NCBI RefSeq assembly: GCF_020149915.1
Contig: NZ_CP083760.1
Span: 2,790,001 to 2,854,000 of the forward strand
Direction of reading: 5' to 3'
Source: Candidatus Sulfidibacterium hydrothermale
GTDB taxonomy: Bacteria > Bacteroidota > Bacteroidia > Bacteroidales > F082
Length of the DNA stretch: 64,000 bases
Positions 24,932 to 33,911 of this stretch are shown here, one piece after another. A program made the position numbers and the translations under genes. The notes under the pieces are model-generated. The model worked only from the letters and a program-made list of their open reading frames with translations. It had not been told where the DNA came from and made no database searches. Each line of letters begins with the position of its first letter. Position 1 is the stretch's first letter.

Positions 24932-26113
24932 CTAATGTTTGTATTTCAGTAAAAAGAAGCTTTCGTTCATCACAATGTACAAACCATAAGAGTAATCCAG
25001 CTCATGCGACATCAGATCGTAGTAACTTTCAAAACGCGCTTCCAGTTTTATACTATGGTAAATGGTTTTATGAAAACTGATCTTGCTGGTGAGTAATTCC
25101 CGTTTTTCCTGCGAAAAAGCCGGATCAATTTCTGAAACCGACTGAAAAAGATACTCACCGTGAGGCGAAATAAAACGCTTGGCATACCAATACCCGGTCA
25201 TTATTTTCAACGGGCCATAACGAAACGAAAGTTTGGTATAACTACCCCAGCCATCGTTAAAAGGCTGTCCGTTAATTTCATTTGGGTCCGGCAAATTTAA
25301 CCCGGCATAGTATAAAATTTCCGGCTCAAATGCCAACGAAATTTTCGGATTAAAACGATACTGTAATTGCACACCGGCAAGGGTATTCATAATGGTAGAA
25401 ACCGGCTTATGAGGCGGTGGTGCCAATTGTCCGCCCTTGTGGGCAAACACCACTTGCACCGGTATGGAAAAGCCCCAGCCCTTGCGGGGATTGTTAAAAG
25501 TAAAAACCGTACTGCTCCCCACCATCAGATGTTCCTGAAGCGTATCGCCTACCTGAATAAAATGTTCCCAGCTCAACCACAAGTCTGACCAAACATGCGA
25601 AGTATGCAACAAAAACTGAAATCCGTATTCAATATGATCCTGATAAAAACGATCGTACCGGAAAAGGGGCTCAGCCAAACGATGATTGGCTGTTCCGTAA
25701 ATATTTCCCATGACCAATTCGAGCGTTGGAGCCATTTTATACCGCAACCGGAAAATGGGAATGACCTGCGAAAAATCGTCCAATCCGGAATATTTCAGCA
25801 AATAAACACCGGCTGTAGCTTCAAATTTATCGGTGAAATAGTAATCCAAAACAGGTTTGGCATAAAATCCGATTCCGGTATAACCGTACGCAAAAGAATC
25901 GAAATACTCATTGTTCTTAAAAAACGTACTGCTTTCTATCCGGAAAAAGAGTGTTTGCTGGGAGCTGTCTGATAAAGGCTGATAGGTTCGAAAAACCGAA
26001 GATTGTGCCGACACTTCTCCGGCTCCCAACAACAGCAATAAAAAAATAGTTGCCCGAAAAAAAATTTCCGACCTTGCAAAAAAAGCATGTCTGTTTTTTA
26101 CAGCCTCATGCAT
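24932..26113 (-). CDS. Predicted outer-membrane beta-barrel protein
   Basis: With the ATG at 26113 the protein has 393 residues; the frame is open upstream to a TTG at 26152 that overlaps the preceding gene. A signal peptide (FFRATIFLLLLLGAGEVSAQ) is followed by alternating aromatic beta strands (YFDSFAYGYTGIGFYAKPVLDYYF, IMTGYWYAKRFI) ending in an aromatic-rich strand. It looks like a 14-18 strand barrel with no recognised family motif. It follows a Dabb protein gene on the same strand. Confidence 0.7.
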   Translation of the reverse strand: MHEAVKNRHAFFARSEIFFRATIFLLLLLGAGEVSAQSSVFRTYQPLSDSSQQTLFFRIESSTFFKNNEYFDSFAYGYTGIGFYAKPVLDYYFTDKFEATAGVYLLKYSGLDDFSQVIPIFRLRYKMAPTLELVMGNIYGTANHRLAEPLFRYDRFYQDHIEYGFQFLLHTSHVWSDLWLSWEHFIQVGDTLQEHLMVGSSTVFTFNNPRKGWGFSIPVQVVFAHKGGQLAPPPHKPVSTIMNTLAGVQLQYRFNPKISLAFEPEILYYAGLNLPDPNEINGQPFNDGWGSYTKLSFRYGPLKIMTGYWYAKRFISPHGEYLFQSVSEIDPAFSQEKRELLTSKISFHKTIYHSIKLEARFESYYDLMSHELDYSYGLYIVMNESFFLLKYKH

Positions 26114-26144
26114 TCTCACAGATCCCAAAACGTAAAAATGCCCG

Positions 26145-26531
26145 TTATTCAATGTGATAAGTAAATCTTAACATTTTATCCGACATGGCCATTAATTTCC
26201 CCAGCATCCGCATTCTTAACGGATTAGCCTGGAAAATCTCCATGTTATTATCGTTTTTAAATTTCAGCATTAAACACTGATCATATTCTTTGGACGCCCC
26301 GGTATAATCTACCCGTTTCCCCCACTCTACTTTTTCAATGGTTTTTGTGTGTTTTAACTCTTCGATCAAAGCGATCAACTCTTCTTTTTGTGTTGCAGGA
26401 ATATCTTTTTTAAACTTTACAAGAATTATTTCACGAATCGCCGTTGGTTTTTTCCCAAACGGAGCCATGGCCTGGGTTCCTACCACACCAGCCAACAAAA
26501 CCACTACAATCAAAAAAAATTTCTTCATCAT
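26145..26531 (-). CDS. Exported Dabb-type (stress-responsive A/B barrel) protein
   Basis: The 128-residue protein has a signal peptide (MMKKFFLIVVVLLAGVVGTQAMA) and one Dabb domain (IREIILVKFKKDIPATQKEELI, then VEWGKRVDYTGASKEYDQCLMLKF). Dabb domains are dimeric ferredoxin-like barrels whose role is mostly unknown; exported versions are common in Bacteroidetes. It lies just upstream of the outer-membrane protein gene and may be cotranscribed with it. Confidence 0.82.
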   Translation of the reverse strand: MMKKFFLIVVVLLAGVVGTQAMAPFGKKPTAIREIILVKFKKDIPATQKEELIALIEELKHTKTIEKVEWGKRVDYTGASKEYDQCLMLKFKNDNNMEIFQANPLRMRMLGKLMAMSDKMLRFTYHIE

Positions 26532-26698
26532 TTCTCTCTGTTTTTTTGAGCCGTAAACTTACTAAAAATTCATCTTGCTATAGGCAGTACCGGCGTAAAT
26601 AAAACCACTCCAGATAATCAAACAATTTTACATTCAAAATTTTTCAGTGAAATCCTTTGTTTCCAGTTTATTCTTTAAGCGGGTTCTTTGAATCTTTG

Positions 26699-26706
26699 TA
26701 CATTTG
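26699..26706 (+). promoter_or_regulatory. -7 promoter element of the S41 protease gene
   Basis: TACATTTG matches TAnnTTTG. The leader to the ATG at 26845 would be about 130 bases and contains a hairpin (CTGTCCG with CGGACAG, about 26759-26787). Confidence 0.55.
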
Positions 26707-26844
26707 GCCAATTTTTAAATCTGTCCGGAAAATAAGTTCCGGATAAAAAACAGCGGGCTGTCCGTCTGCACAACATAGCCGGACAGAATTACCTAAAAGC
26801 AAGTGTAATTCACTCGTTAATAACAAACTACAAAAAGCAAACCA

Positions 26845-28455
26845 ATGAAACAGTTTTTTCGGATTTTTCTGTTGTTCTCCATTCTTTTTGTTTCAGGATA
26901 TGCCAGGGCACAGGACGATTGGGAACCCATGAATCCCAAAACCACCACACAAAAGTTTTCCACCCTGCTTTTTCTGATCAATAATTTCTACATGGATACG
27001 GTAAATATGCCGCAATTGACAGAAAAAGCCATTATTGCCACACTCAAAGATCTGGATCCACATTCCACCTATATTTCAAAAAAAGATCTGGAACAAGCCA
27101 ACGAACCACTGGTAGGCAGTTTTGAAGGAATCGGCATTACATTCCAGCTTTTTCATGATACCATTTTGGTTGTTTCGCCCATTCCTGGTGGCCCATCAGA
27201 CAAGGTAGGACTGATGGCCGGAGATAAAATTATTAAGGTAAACGGAGAAAAAGCATATGGTCCGGATATTACCAACGACTGGGTAATGAAACACCTGCGC
27301 GGAAAAAAAGGAACCAAAGTAACCGTTTCGGTTTACCGGAAAGGGGTAAAAAACCTGCTTGACTTTACCATTACCCGCGATGTGATTCCCATCAACAGCA
27401 TTGATGCTGCCTTTATGCTCAATAAACATACGGGTTACATCAAATTAAGCCGTTTTGCTCAACACTCGGTAAACGAATTCAACAAAGCCATCGAAAAATT
27501 AAAAAAACAAGGTTTAAAAAACCTGGTTTTTGATCTGCGTGGCAATGGCGGAGGATATCTGAGTACTGCCAGAGGCATTGCCGACGAATTTCTTCCGGCC
27601 GGCGATCTTATTGTTTACACCAAAGGCGTACACAGCCCAAGAGAAAACCTGGTAGCTACAAACGCCGGAAATTTCGAAAAAGGAAAACTCATTGTACTGA
27701 TTGACGAAGGTTCTGCTTCGGCCAGCGAAATTGTTTCAGGCGCTTTACAAGACTGGGACAGAGCCATTCTTATTGGCCGCCGTTCTTTTGGCAAAGGATT
27801 GGTACAACGTCCTTTCCGGTTGCCTGACGGCTCGGTGGTACGATTGACCGTAGCCCGTTATTACACCCCTTCGGGGCGCTGGATCCAAAGGCCTTACAAC
27901 CACGGAGTGGAAGCATATTACGATGATCTGGAAGAACGGATGAAACACGGCGAACTGATCCACCCTGACAGCATCCATTTTCCGGATTCATTAAAATTTC
28001 ATACTGCATCAGGACGTACCGTTTACGGTGGCGGAGGCATTATGCCGGATATCTTTATTCCTTTTGACTCGGCCCGTTATGATAATTTTTATTCTAACCT
28101 CATCCGGAAAGGAGCCTTTAACACTTTTGTGAATGATTACCTGAACGATCATCGGAAAAAATTACAAAAGAAATATCCGGATATCCAATCGTTTACTAAA
28201 GGTTTTCAAATTACGAAACCCATGTTCGACACTTTCCTTTCCGATGCAGTAAAAGCCCATGTAAAAATAGATTCTGCTGCTTTACAGCGTAATAAGGCAT
28301 TTTTTCAGCTTCAGCTAAAAGCATTGATTGCACGGGATTTATTCAATCAAAGCGCCTATTTTGAGGAAACAGCGCCCATGGATCATGCTATACAAAAAGC
28401 GATTCGGATCATGCAAAATGACACAATATTTAAGAAGTTGCACATTAGTGAATAA
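26845..28455 (+). CDS. S41-family C-terminal processing peptidase
   Basis: The 536-residue protein has a signal peptide, an N-terminal helical part, a PDZ domain (about 90-175: GSFEGIGITFQL, SPIPGGPSDKVGLMAGDKII) and the S41 catalytic domain. The Ser lies in the DEGSASASE motif (289-295) and the Lys in RSFGKGLVQ (317). Such CtpA/Prc-like proteases act in the periplasm on C-terminal tails. The C-terminal 150 residues are an extension usual in Bacteroidetes homologues. The next gene is a T9SS-exported protease. Confidence 0.93.
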   Translation: MKQFFRIFLLFSILFVSGYARAQDDWEPMNPKTTTQKFSTLLFLINNFYMDTVNMPQLTEKAIIATLKDLDPHSTYISKKDLEQANEPLVGSFEGIGITFQLFHDTILVVSPIPGGPSDKVGLMAGDKIIKVNGEKAYGPDITNDWVMKHLRGKKGTKVTVSVYRKGVKNLLDFTITRDVIPINSIDAAFMLNKHTGYIKLSRFAQHSVNEFNKAIEKLKKQGLKNLVFDLRGNGGGYLSTARGIADEFLPAGDLIVYTKGVHSPRENLVATNAGNFEKGKLIVLIDEGSASASEIVSGALQDWDRAILIGRRSFGKGLVQRPFRLPDGSVVRLTVARYYTPSGRWIQRPYNHGVEAYYDDLEERMKHGELIHPDSIHFPDSLKFHTASGRTVYGGGGIMPDIFIPFDSARYDNFYSNLIRKGAFNTFVNDYLNDHRKKLQKKYPDIQSFTKGFQITKPMFDTFLSDAVKAHVKIDSAALQRNKAFFQLQLKALIARDLFNQSAYFEETAPMDHAIQKAIRIMQNDTIFKKLHISE

Positions 28456-28508
28456 TACAACCCCGATGTTTGACGTTTAAACAAAAATAATCGGAACATC
28501 CTATCCAC

Positions 28509-30413
28509 ATGAAAAACAAAATACGCAAGAAAAATAAGCTTCGCCGGATTCAAAAAATCATTCCTTTGCTCTTAGCGGGTATGCTTTTACCCCTTTTGGT
28601 TGCTGCCCAGATACAACGGAAAGGAACCCCGGCTTCATGGAACTTTCAAAACAAAGAAACTACTCCGGTTGTCCGGTTAAAAGCAACCCAACCGGTAAAA
28701 CAACTCAATGTTCAGAAAAACAGCACGGCAGCTCCACAACCTCTTGCTGCCGGTTATATCGTTCCTTTTGACAGTTTGCTGTTGCAACAGGGAATATGGC
28801 AACAACTCCCTGACGGGACATGGGCATGGAAACTAACAGTTCATCTGAAAGGTTCCGGTGCCATGAATTTTTATTTCAGTCACCTGAACTTTCATCCTGA
28901 CGATAAACTTTTTCTTTACACAACCGACCGCCGCCAATTATTGGGGGCTTTCGGAACCTGGGACAGTACATCCAGGATGGGAACCGCCTATCTGCAAGAT
29001 AGTATTGTAACGGTAGAATTTGATGCCCGCGAGAGATACGATCAGTTACCCTTTTTGATTACCGGCGTAGGAAATATTACCCAACCATCGGAAAAATCAT
29101 TAAAAGACTTTGGCGATGCCGGTTCCTGCGAAATTCCGGTCAATTGTCCGGAAGGCAAAGAGTATCAGAATCAAAAAAACGGTGTCGCCCGTATTTTGCT
29201 TCGTGATGGAAACAGCCTGTACTGGTGTACCGGTTCACTGATCAATGACACCCGGAATGATGGCACACCTTATTTTCTGACCGCCAATCATTGTGGATCG
29301 AGTTCTTCGGCCAGCGATTATGCGCAATGGGTCTTTTATTTCAATTATGAGTCGCCTGATTGCAGCCGGCCGACAACGGCACCCGCCATTCATGCTCTTT
29401 CGGGAGCCAAACTGTTGGCTTCTGCCGATTACAACACCGGTTCCGACTTCAAATTACTGCTATTGAACAGTAAAGTGCCTTACGATTACAAACCGTATTT
29501 TAATGGTTGGAACCGCAGCGGGGACATCAGCGACAGTGGCGTAGTCATTCATCATCCGGAAGGAGACATCAAAATGATTTCGACCTATAAAACGCCAACC
29601 CGCCCTGTAGACTATTATGGCAGTACCACCGATCCGAATGCAGATTTTTGGGAAGTTCATTGGGCTACTACCGTTTCGGGACACGGAGTTACAGAAGGCG
29701 GCTCGTCCGGATCTCCGTTATTCGATCCCAACAAACTGATTATTGGCACCTTAACCGGTGGCGACGCAGCATGTAGCGCTCCGGATGCCCCGGATTACTT
29801 TGGCCGGTTCAGCAAACATTGGGATGCTGGCGGTACAGATTCTACACGGCAACTGAAATACTGGCTGGACAAAGCCCAAACCGGAATTGTTGAAATGACC
29901 GGTTACGACCCGCTTTCTACTGCTGCCATTGCCAATTTTTCTTCTGATGTAAAAAAAACCCCCATCGGCGGAACCATCCGTTTTGTTGATCTTTCAACCG
30001 GCCCGGTAACTGGTTATCACTGGGAATTTGAAGGAGGCGAACCGGCTACGTACGATAGCAAAACCCCTCCTTCTATCCAATATCCACATATGGGAACTTT
30101 TCAGGTTAAGCTGACCGTAACTTCGGCAGCCGGAACCAATACCAAAATCGATTCGGTTTTTGTGCTACCCGTCATCTATCCCAATCCGGTAAAAGATGGA
30201 AAAATCTATATCCTGCTGGGAAGTTATCAACCGGAAGACATTTCCATCGAGGTATTCGACATGCTGGGAAGAAAAGTCAATATTTTCAAGCCACAATTCG
30301 GAACCGACCACGTCAGTCTGTTGCTTCCGCATAACCAAAACGGACTTTATATTATCCGGCTGACCAATAAAAACAGCGTGAATACCTTTAAGGTTATTAA
30401 TTTTCACCTTTAA
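28509..30413 (+). CDS. T9SS-exported trypsin-like serine peptidase with PKD and sorting domains
   Basis: The 634-residue protein has, in order, a signal peptide, a beta-rich N-terminal region (to about 210), a lysyl-endopeptidase-like S1 domain (220-465), a PKD domain (about 476-550: ANFSSDVKKTPIGGTIRFVD, GYHWEFEGGEP) and a type A C-terminal sorting domain (555-634: VIYPNPVKDGKIYIL, then NGLYIIRLTNKNSVNTFKVI). The triad is intact: His261 in FLTANHCG, Asp313 in NTGSDFKLLLL and Ser402 in TEGGSSGSPLF. It is a predicted substrate of the T9SS whose sortase PorU is encoded at the window start. Confidence 0.9.
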   Translation: MKNKIRKKNKLRRIQKIIPLLLAGMLLPLLVAAQIQRKGTPASWNFQNKETTPVVRLKATQPVKQLNVQKNSTAAPQPLAAGYIVPFDSLLLQQGIWQQLPDGTWAWKLTVHLKGSGAMNFYFSHLNFHPDDKLFLYTTDRRQLLGAFGTWDSTSRMGTAYLQDSIVTVEFDARERYDQLPFLITGVGNITQPSEKSLKDFGDAGSCEIPVNCPEGKEYQNQKNGVARILLRDGNSLYWCTGSLINDTRNDGTPYFLTANHCGSSSSASDYAQWVFYFNYESPDCSRPTTAPAIHALSGAKLLASADYNTGSDFKLLLLNSKVPYDYKPYFNGWNRSGDISDSGVVIHHPEGDIKMISTYKTPTRPVDYYGSTTDPNADFWEVHWATTVSGHGVTEGGSSGSPLFDPNKLIIGTLTGGDAACSAPDAPDYFGRFSKHWDAGGTDSTRQLKYWLDKAQTGIVEMTGYDPLSTAAIANFSSDVKKTPIGGTIRFVDLSTGPVTGYHWEFEGGEPATYDSKTPPSIQYPHMGTFQVKLTVTSAAGTNTKIDSVFVLPVIYPNPVKDGKIYILLGSYQPEDISIEVFDMLGRKVNIFKPQFGTDHVSLLLPHNQNGLYIIRLTNKNSVNTFKVINFHL

Positions 30414-30417
30414 GCTG

Positions 30418-31113
30418 ATGCCTAAATACAAACATCTTTTTTTTGACTTAGATCGTACCCTTTGGGATTTTGAAAAAAGTGCCCTTGAAGCTTTTGAAGA
30501 AATTTTCGATAAACATCAACTGGAACAAAAAGGAATTACTAACGTACAAACATTCCATCAAAAATATTCGGATCATAATCAACGGTTATGGAACCTATAT
30601 CGCGAGGGGAAATTGCCCAAAGAGATCTTGCGGTGGAAACGTTTTTATCTGACCCTGCTCGACTTTGGCATTGACGACAAAGATCTGGCAGAGACGATGG
30701 GAGAAGATTATCTTACCATTAGTCCGCAAAAAGTAAATCTCTTCCCTCATGCAATAGAAACACTGTCCTGCCTTTTCGAAAAATACCACCTTCACCTTAT
30801 TACCAACGGATTTCAGGAAGTACAACAAATCAAACTCCGTGCATCGGGGATGAATCGCTATTTTGAGCAGGTCATTACATCCGAAGAAGCCGGAGTAAAA
30901 AAACCGAATCCGCAGATTTTTTATTATGCCCTTGAAAAAAGCGCAGCTTCGCCGGACGAAAGCCTGATGATCGGAGACGATTATCCTGTGGATATTGAAG
31001 GAGCCCGGAATGTGGGAATGGATCAGGTCTTTTTTGACCCGGAAAATGCTTCCCAAGAAATCACAGCCACTTTTAAAATTGCGGATTTAAAAGAACTTTG
31101 CAACTTTCTGTAA
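30418..31113 (+). CDS. yjjG: YjjG-type HAD nucleotidase
   Basis: The 231-residue protein is a HAD hydrolase. Motif I is FFDLDRTLWDFEKSA (Asp nucleophile near residue 10), motif II is LITNGFQEVQQIKLR, motif III lies at the KKPNP segment, and motif IV is MIGDDYPVDIEGARNVGM. The RTLWDF opening and NGF-QxxKL segment are typical of YjjG pyrimidine 5'-nucleotidases, which remove non-canonical nucleotides. The ATG lies 4 bases after the stop of the preceding T9SS protease gene; the spacing may be fortuitous. Confidence 0.85.
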   Translation: MPKYKHLFFDLDRTLWDFEKSALEAFEEIFDKHQLEQKGITNVQTFHQKYSDHNQRLWNLYREGKLPKEILRWKRFYLTLLDFGIDDKDLAETMGEDYLTISPQKVNLFPHAIETLSCLFEKYHLHLITNGFQEVQQIKLRASGMNRYFEQVITSEEAGVKKPNPQIFYYALEKSAASPDESLMIGDDYPVDIEGARNVGMDQVFFDPENASQEITATFKIADLKELCNFL

Positions 31114-31214
31114 TAAAATTTAACAAATTGTTGCTTTTTTTAAAACGATATATTACTTTCGCTTAAAAATTCATTATGCGATAACCAGTTAATTATCAAT
31201 TAAAAAGAGCAAAC

Positions 31215-32630
31215 ATGAAAAGATATCTACCTTTTATAAAAATTTCTGTCATTGCCCTTTTCTTTTTTATCTTCTCACAAGGGACAAAAGCACAGAATGG
31301 TTATATTTTATATGGTTTACGCGATATACAACAAAGTAGTTTTTTAAATCCGGCTTTTGCATCAGGAGCTCATGTTGTCGTAGGAATCCCTCTCCTTTCC
31401 AACCTTTCTGTAGGTTTATTTTCTACCGGAGGGGGAATTGGTGATTATGTAAGCACATACCCGGGAACCGACTCTTTATATTTCGATTTGGACAAAATAA
31501 TCAACAACGGAAAAACCGAAGATAAACTCGTAGACTTTCTGGACAACGATTTGCTTTTTGGGGGCTTTAAAGCCGGAAAGATGTTTATCACCCTCGGTAT
31601 CCGGCAACATCTTTTTATACAAACTATTTTTGACAGGGATGCCCTCCGGTTATTATGGAACGGAACTTCTGATTACGAAGGCGAAATTTTAAATCTTGAC
31701 AATACTGTCGTGAATGAAAACCATATCATGGATTATCATGTCGCCGTTTCTCTTCCGGTAGGAAAAATCTTTAGGGTAGGTGCCCGGCTTCATTTCTTAC
31801 AGGGCCTTTCTGACATCACTACTGAAAACAACGGCATCAATGTGGAAACCATCCAGGACAACGACGGTAATTTTATACTACATGCCCGTACCAATTTTGT
31901 AGTAAATACAGCCGGATTTGCCGATAATTCTATCACGGTCTCCGATTATTTTTCCAACTTCGACAATCTGGGGTTTTCGGTTGATTTGGGTGTAGATGTA
32001 CAGGTAACCAAACAGATATCGGTAAATGCTGCCGTACTCAATTGGGGGAAAATCCACTTCCGTTCCAATACCAAAAGCTATTATCCTGCTTATGATTCCA
32101 TTAATTTCGACGGAGCCGACATTGACATCAACAACGAAGACGTTATTGATAATTTGGGAGATACCTTACAAAAAATCTTTGAGATTAAAGATGAGCCCCG
32201 GGATTATGACGTAAAACTTCCCACACGCATTATTGTCGGTGGTGAATATTTTACCAAAGACTTTCGCAACGATTTTTCCTTTCTGTTCTCAGGAAGGTTT
32301 TATGATGAGTATTTTGAACCGGCCATTTCGATAGGATATACCCGATTTATCTCTCCGCATTTTACCATAAAAGCCAATTACACCTGGATACAAGATGCGC
32401 CAACAAATTTTGGTTTAGCTTTTGCTCTCAATTTCCATCCGCTTCAGTTTTATCTCTATTCTGAAAATGTACCGGGTCTGTTTAACTGGGATCAACAAAA
32501 ATACGTACAGATAGGATTTGGATTAAATGTCCGGCTGGCTTCGCGGAATAGCCGGAAAAATCCAAACAACCCCCAGGCTATTCACAACCTGAGGCCCAAT
32601 CTGCAACCACAACAAAGAAAACAGAATTAA
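31215..32630 (+). CDS. DUF5723-family outer-membrane protein
   Basis: The 471-residue protein has a signal peptide (FIFSQGTKAQ) and the usual DUF5723 opening, in which a short stretch ends in NPAFASGAHVVVGIPLLSN. The rest is beta-barrel-like, ending in aromatic strands (QFYLYSENVPGLFNWDQQKY, FGLNVRLASRN) before a polar tail. DUF5723 proteins are Bacteroidetes outer-membrane proteins of unknown role. The gene ends head-on with a kinase gene; the two stop codons overlap. Confidence 0.72.
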   Translation: MKRYLPFIKISVIALFFFIFSQGTKAQNGYILYGLRDIQQSSFLNPAFASGAHVVVGIPLLSNLSVGLFSTGGGIGDYVSTYPGTDSLYFDLDKIINNGKTEDKLVDFLDNDLLFGGFKAGKMFITLGIRQHLFIQTIFDRDALRLLWNGTSDYEGEILNLDNTVVNENHIMDYHVAVSLPVGKIFRVGARLHFLQGLSDITTENNGINVETIQDNDGNFILHARTNFVVNTAGFADNSITVSDYFSNFDNLGFSVDLGVDVQVTKQISVNAAVLNWGKIHFRSNTKSYYPAYDSINFDGADIDINNEDVIDNLGDTLQKIFEIKDEPRDYDVKLPTRIIVGGEYFTKDFRNDFSFLFSGRFYDEYFEPAISIGYTRFISPHFTIKANYTWIQDAPTNFGLAFALNFHPLQFYLYSENVPGLFNWDQQKYVQIGFGLNVRLASRNSRKNPNNPQAIHNLRPNLQPQQRKQN

Positions 32631-33259
32631 AATGTAATACGGTGTATTCCGGTCGGATAGGAACGCTCCATCACGTCCAAGATTTTTTGATAATCTTCCG
32701 GCCGGTTTACAAAATCCAACTTATTGGTATCCAGAATTAAAATACGCAAATTCTTTTGCTGGCGGATAAATTCAAAATAACCTTCCTGTATTTTATCCAG
32801 GTATTCATCCTGAATGTTTTGTTCGTAAGGACGTCCCCGCATTTTAATATTCGACTGTAACCGGTCTGTTTTTACATACAGATACACCAACAGTTCGGGT
32901 TTGGGCAATTGCTGGTAAATGATATTAAAAAAAGTGGAATACAGCTTAAACTCATCCGGGGGTAAATTTTTCCGGGCAAAAATCAACGACTTGATAATAA
33001 AGTAATCGCTAATGGTAAACGTTTTAAACAAATCCATAGACAACAACTGATCTTTCAATTGTTGATACCGGGCAGCCATAAACGACATTTCCAGCGGAAA
33101 AGCATATTTTTCCGGTTCTTTATAAAATTTTGGAAGAAAAGAGTTTTCTTCAAACTGCTCCAAAATAAGATGGGCGTTATAATCCTGGGCAATCTTTGTA
33201 GCCAGTGAGGTTTTCCCGGCACCAATATTTCCTTCTATGGCAATAAAATTATATTGCAT
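32627..33259 (-). CDS. Deoxynucleoside kinase
   Basis: With the ATG at 33259 the protein has 210 residues (MQYNFIAIEGNIGAGKTSLA). It has the P-loop GNIGAGKTSLA, the ERS-like segment and MRGRPYEQNIQDEYLDKIQEGY of the dNK family (deoxyadenosine/deoxyguanosine kinases), which salvage nucleosides. The start overlaps the 3' end of folK by 11 bases, which suggests translational coupling. A longer frame upstream lies inside folK and is rejected. Confidence 0.9.
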   Translation of the reverse strand: MQYNFIAIEGNIGAGKTSLATKIAQDYNAHLILEQFEENSFLPKFYKEPEKYAFPLEMSFMAARYQQLKDQLLSMDLFKTFTISDYFIIKSLIFARKNLPPDEFKLYSTFFNIIYQQLPKPELLVYLYVKTDRLQSNIKMRGRPYEQNIQDEYLDKIQEGYFEFIRQQKNLRILILDTNKLDFVNRPEDYQKILDVMERSYPTGIHRITF

Positions 33260-33770
33260 GAATTTGTTTTTCTTCAAATTTCCAAACTTTTCCCTGGTCT
33301 GCACATTCCGTCAAAAGATGTGCACACGATTTATTCAAAACAGGATGCATTTTATCCGGAGCAATCTCGGCAAGCGGAACCAGTGTAAATTTTCGTTCGG
33401 CCATCCTCGGATGAGGAACAGTCAAATCAGGTTTATCAATAACCGCATCATCATAAAAAAGAATATCCAGATCCAATGTTCGTGATGAATATTTCTCTCC
33501 TTTCGATTTTTCCTTCCTTCCGAGCAGTCGTTCAATTTCCTGAGTTTTTTCCAATAATTTTTCCGGTGCCAAACCGGTTTCCACACACACTACCTGATTC
33601 AGAAAAAAAACAGAAGCATCAAAACCCCACGGCTCCGATTCGTACACGGCCGAAACTTCCCGAATTTTTCCAATATGTTGTCGTATCTGCCTGATTCCTC
33701 CGGTCAAATAACCGGTTCGCGAAGGAATATTACTTCCCAAAAGCAGATATACGGTGTGCTTGTTTGTCAT
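33249..33770 (-). CDS. folK: 2-amino-4-hydroxy-6-hydroxymethyldihydropteridine diphosphokinase
   Basis: FolK transfers pyrophosphate to 6-hydroxymethyl-dihydropterin in folate synthesis. The 173-residue protein shows the family opening (VYLLLGSNIPSRTGYL), YESEPWGF, FLNQVVCVETGL and the catalytic block YSSRTLDLDILFYDD followed by VPHPRMAERKFTLVPLAEI. It is the first gene of a two-gene overlapping unit with a deoxynucleoside kinase. FolC lies elsewhere in the window. Confidence 0.93.
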   Translation of the reverse strand: MTNKHTVYLLLGSNIPSRTGYLTGGIRQIRQHIGKIREVSAVYESEPWGFDASVFFLNQVVCVETGLAPEKLLEKTQEIERLLGRKEKSKGEKYSSRTLDLDILFYDDAVIDKPDLTVPHPRMAERKFTLVPLAEIAPDKMHPVLNKSCAHLLTECADQGKVWKFEEKQIHAI

Positions 33771-33857
33771 AAAACAAAAATAAACATTGCTTTGTTACCC
33801 CTTGACGAAACCCGGCAGAAATCGGGTAAATATTTTAACAGGTTTTTAACTAAAAAG

Positions 33858-33889
33858 GAAAGCCATTTACCTCACGGCAAACGGCTTTC
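33858..33889 (-). terminator. Terminator after the P5C dehydrogenase gene
   Basis: GAAAGCCATTT pairs with AAACGGCTTTC with one G-T pair, just downstream of the P5C dehydrogenase stop on the minus strand. Confidence 0.65.
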
Positions 33890-33911
33890 TTGCTATTTAT
33901 TTCATCAAAAA

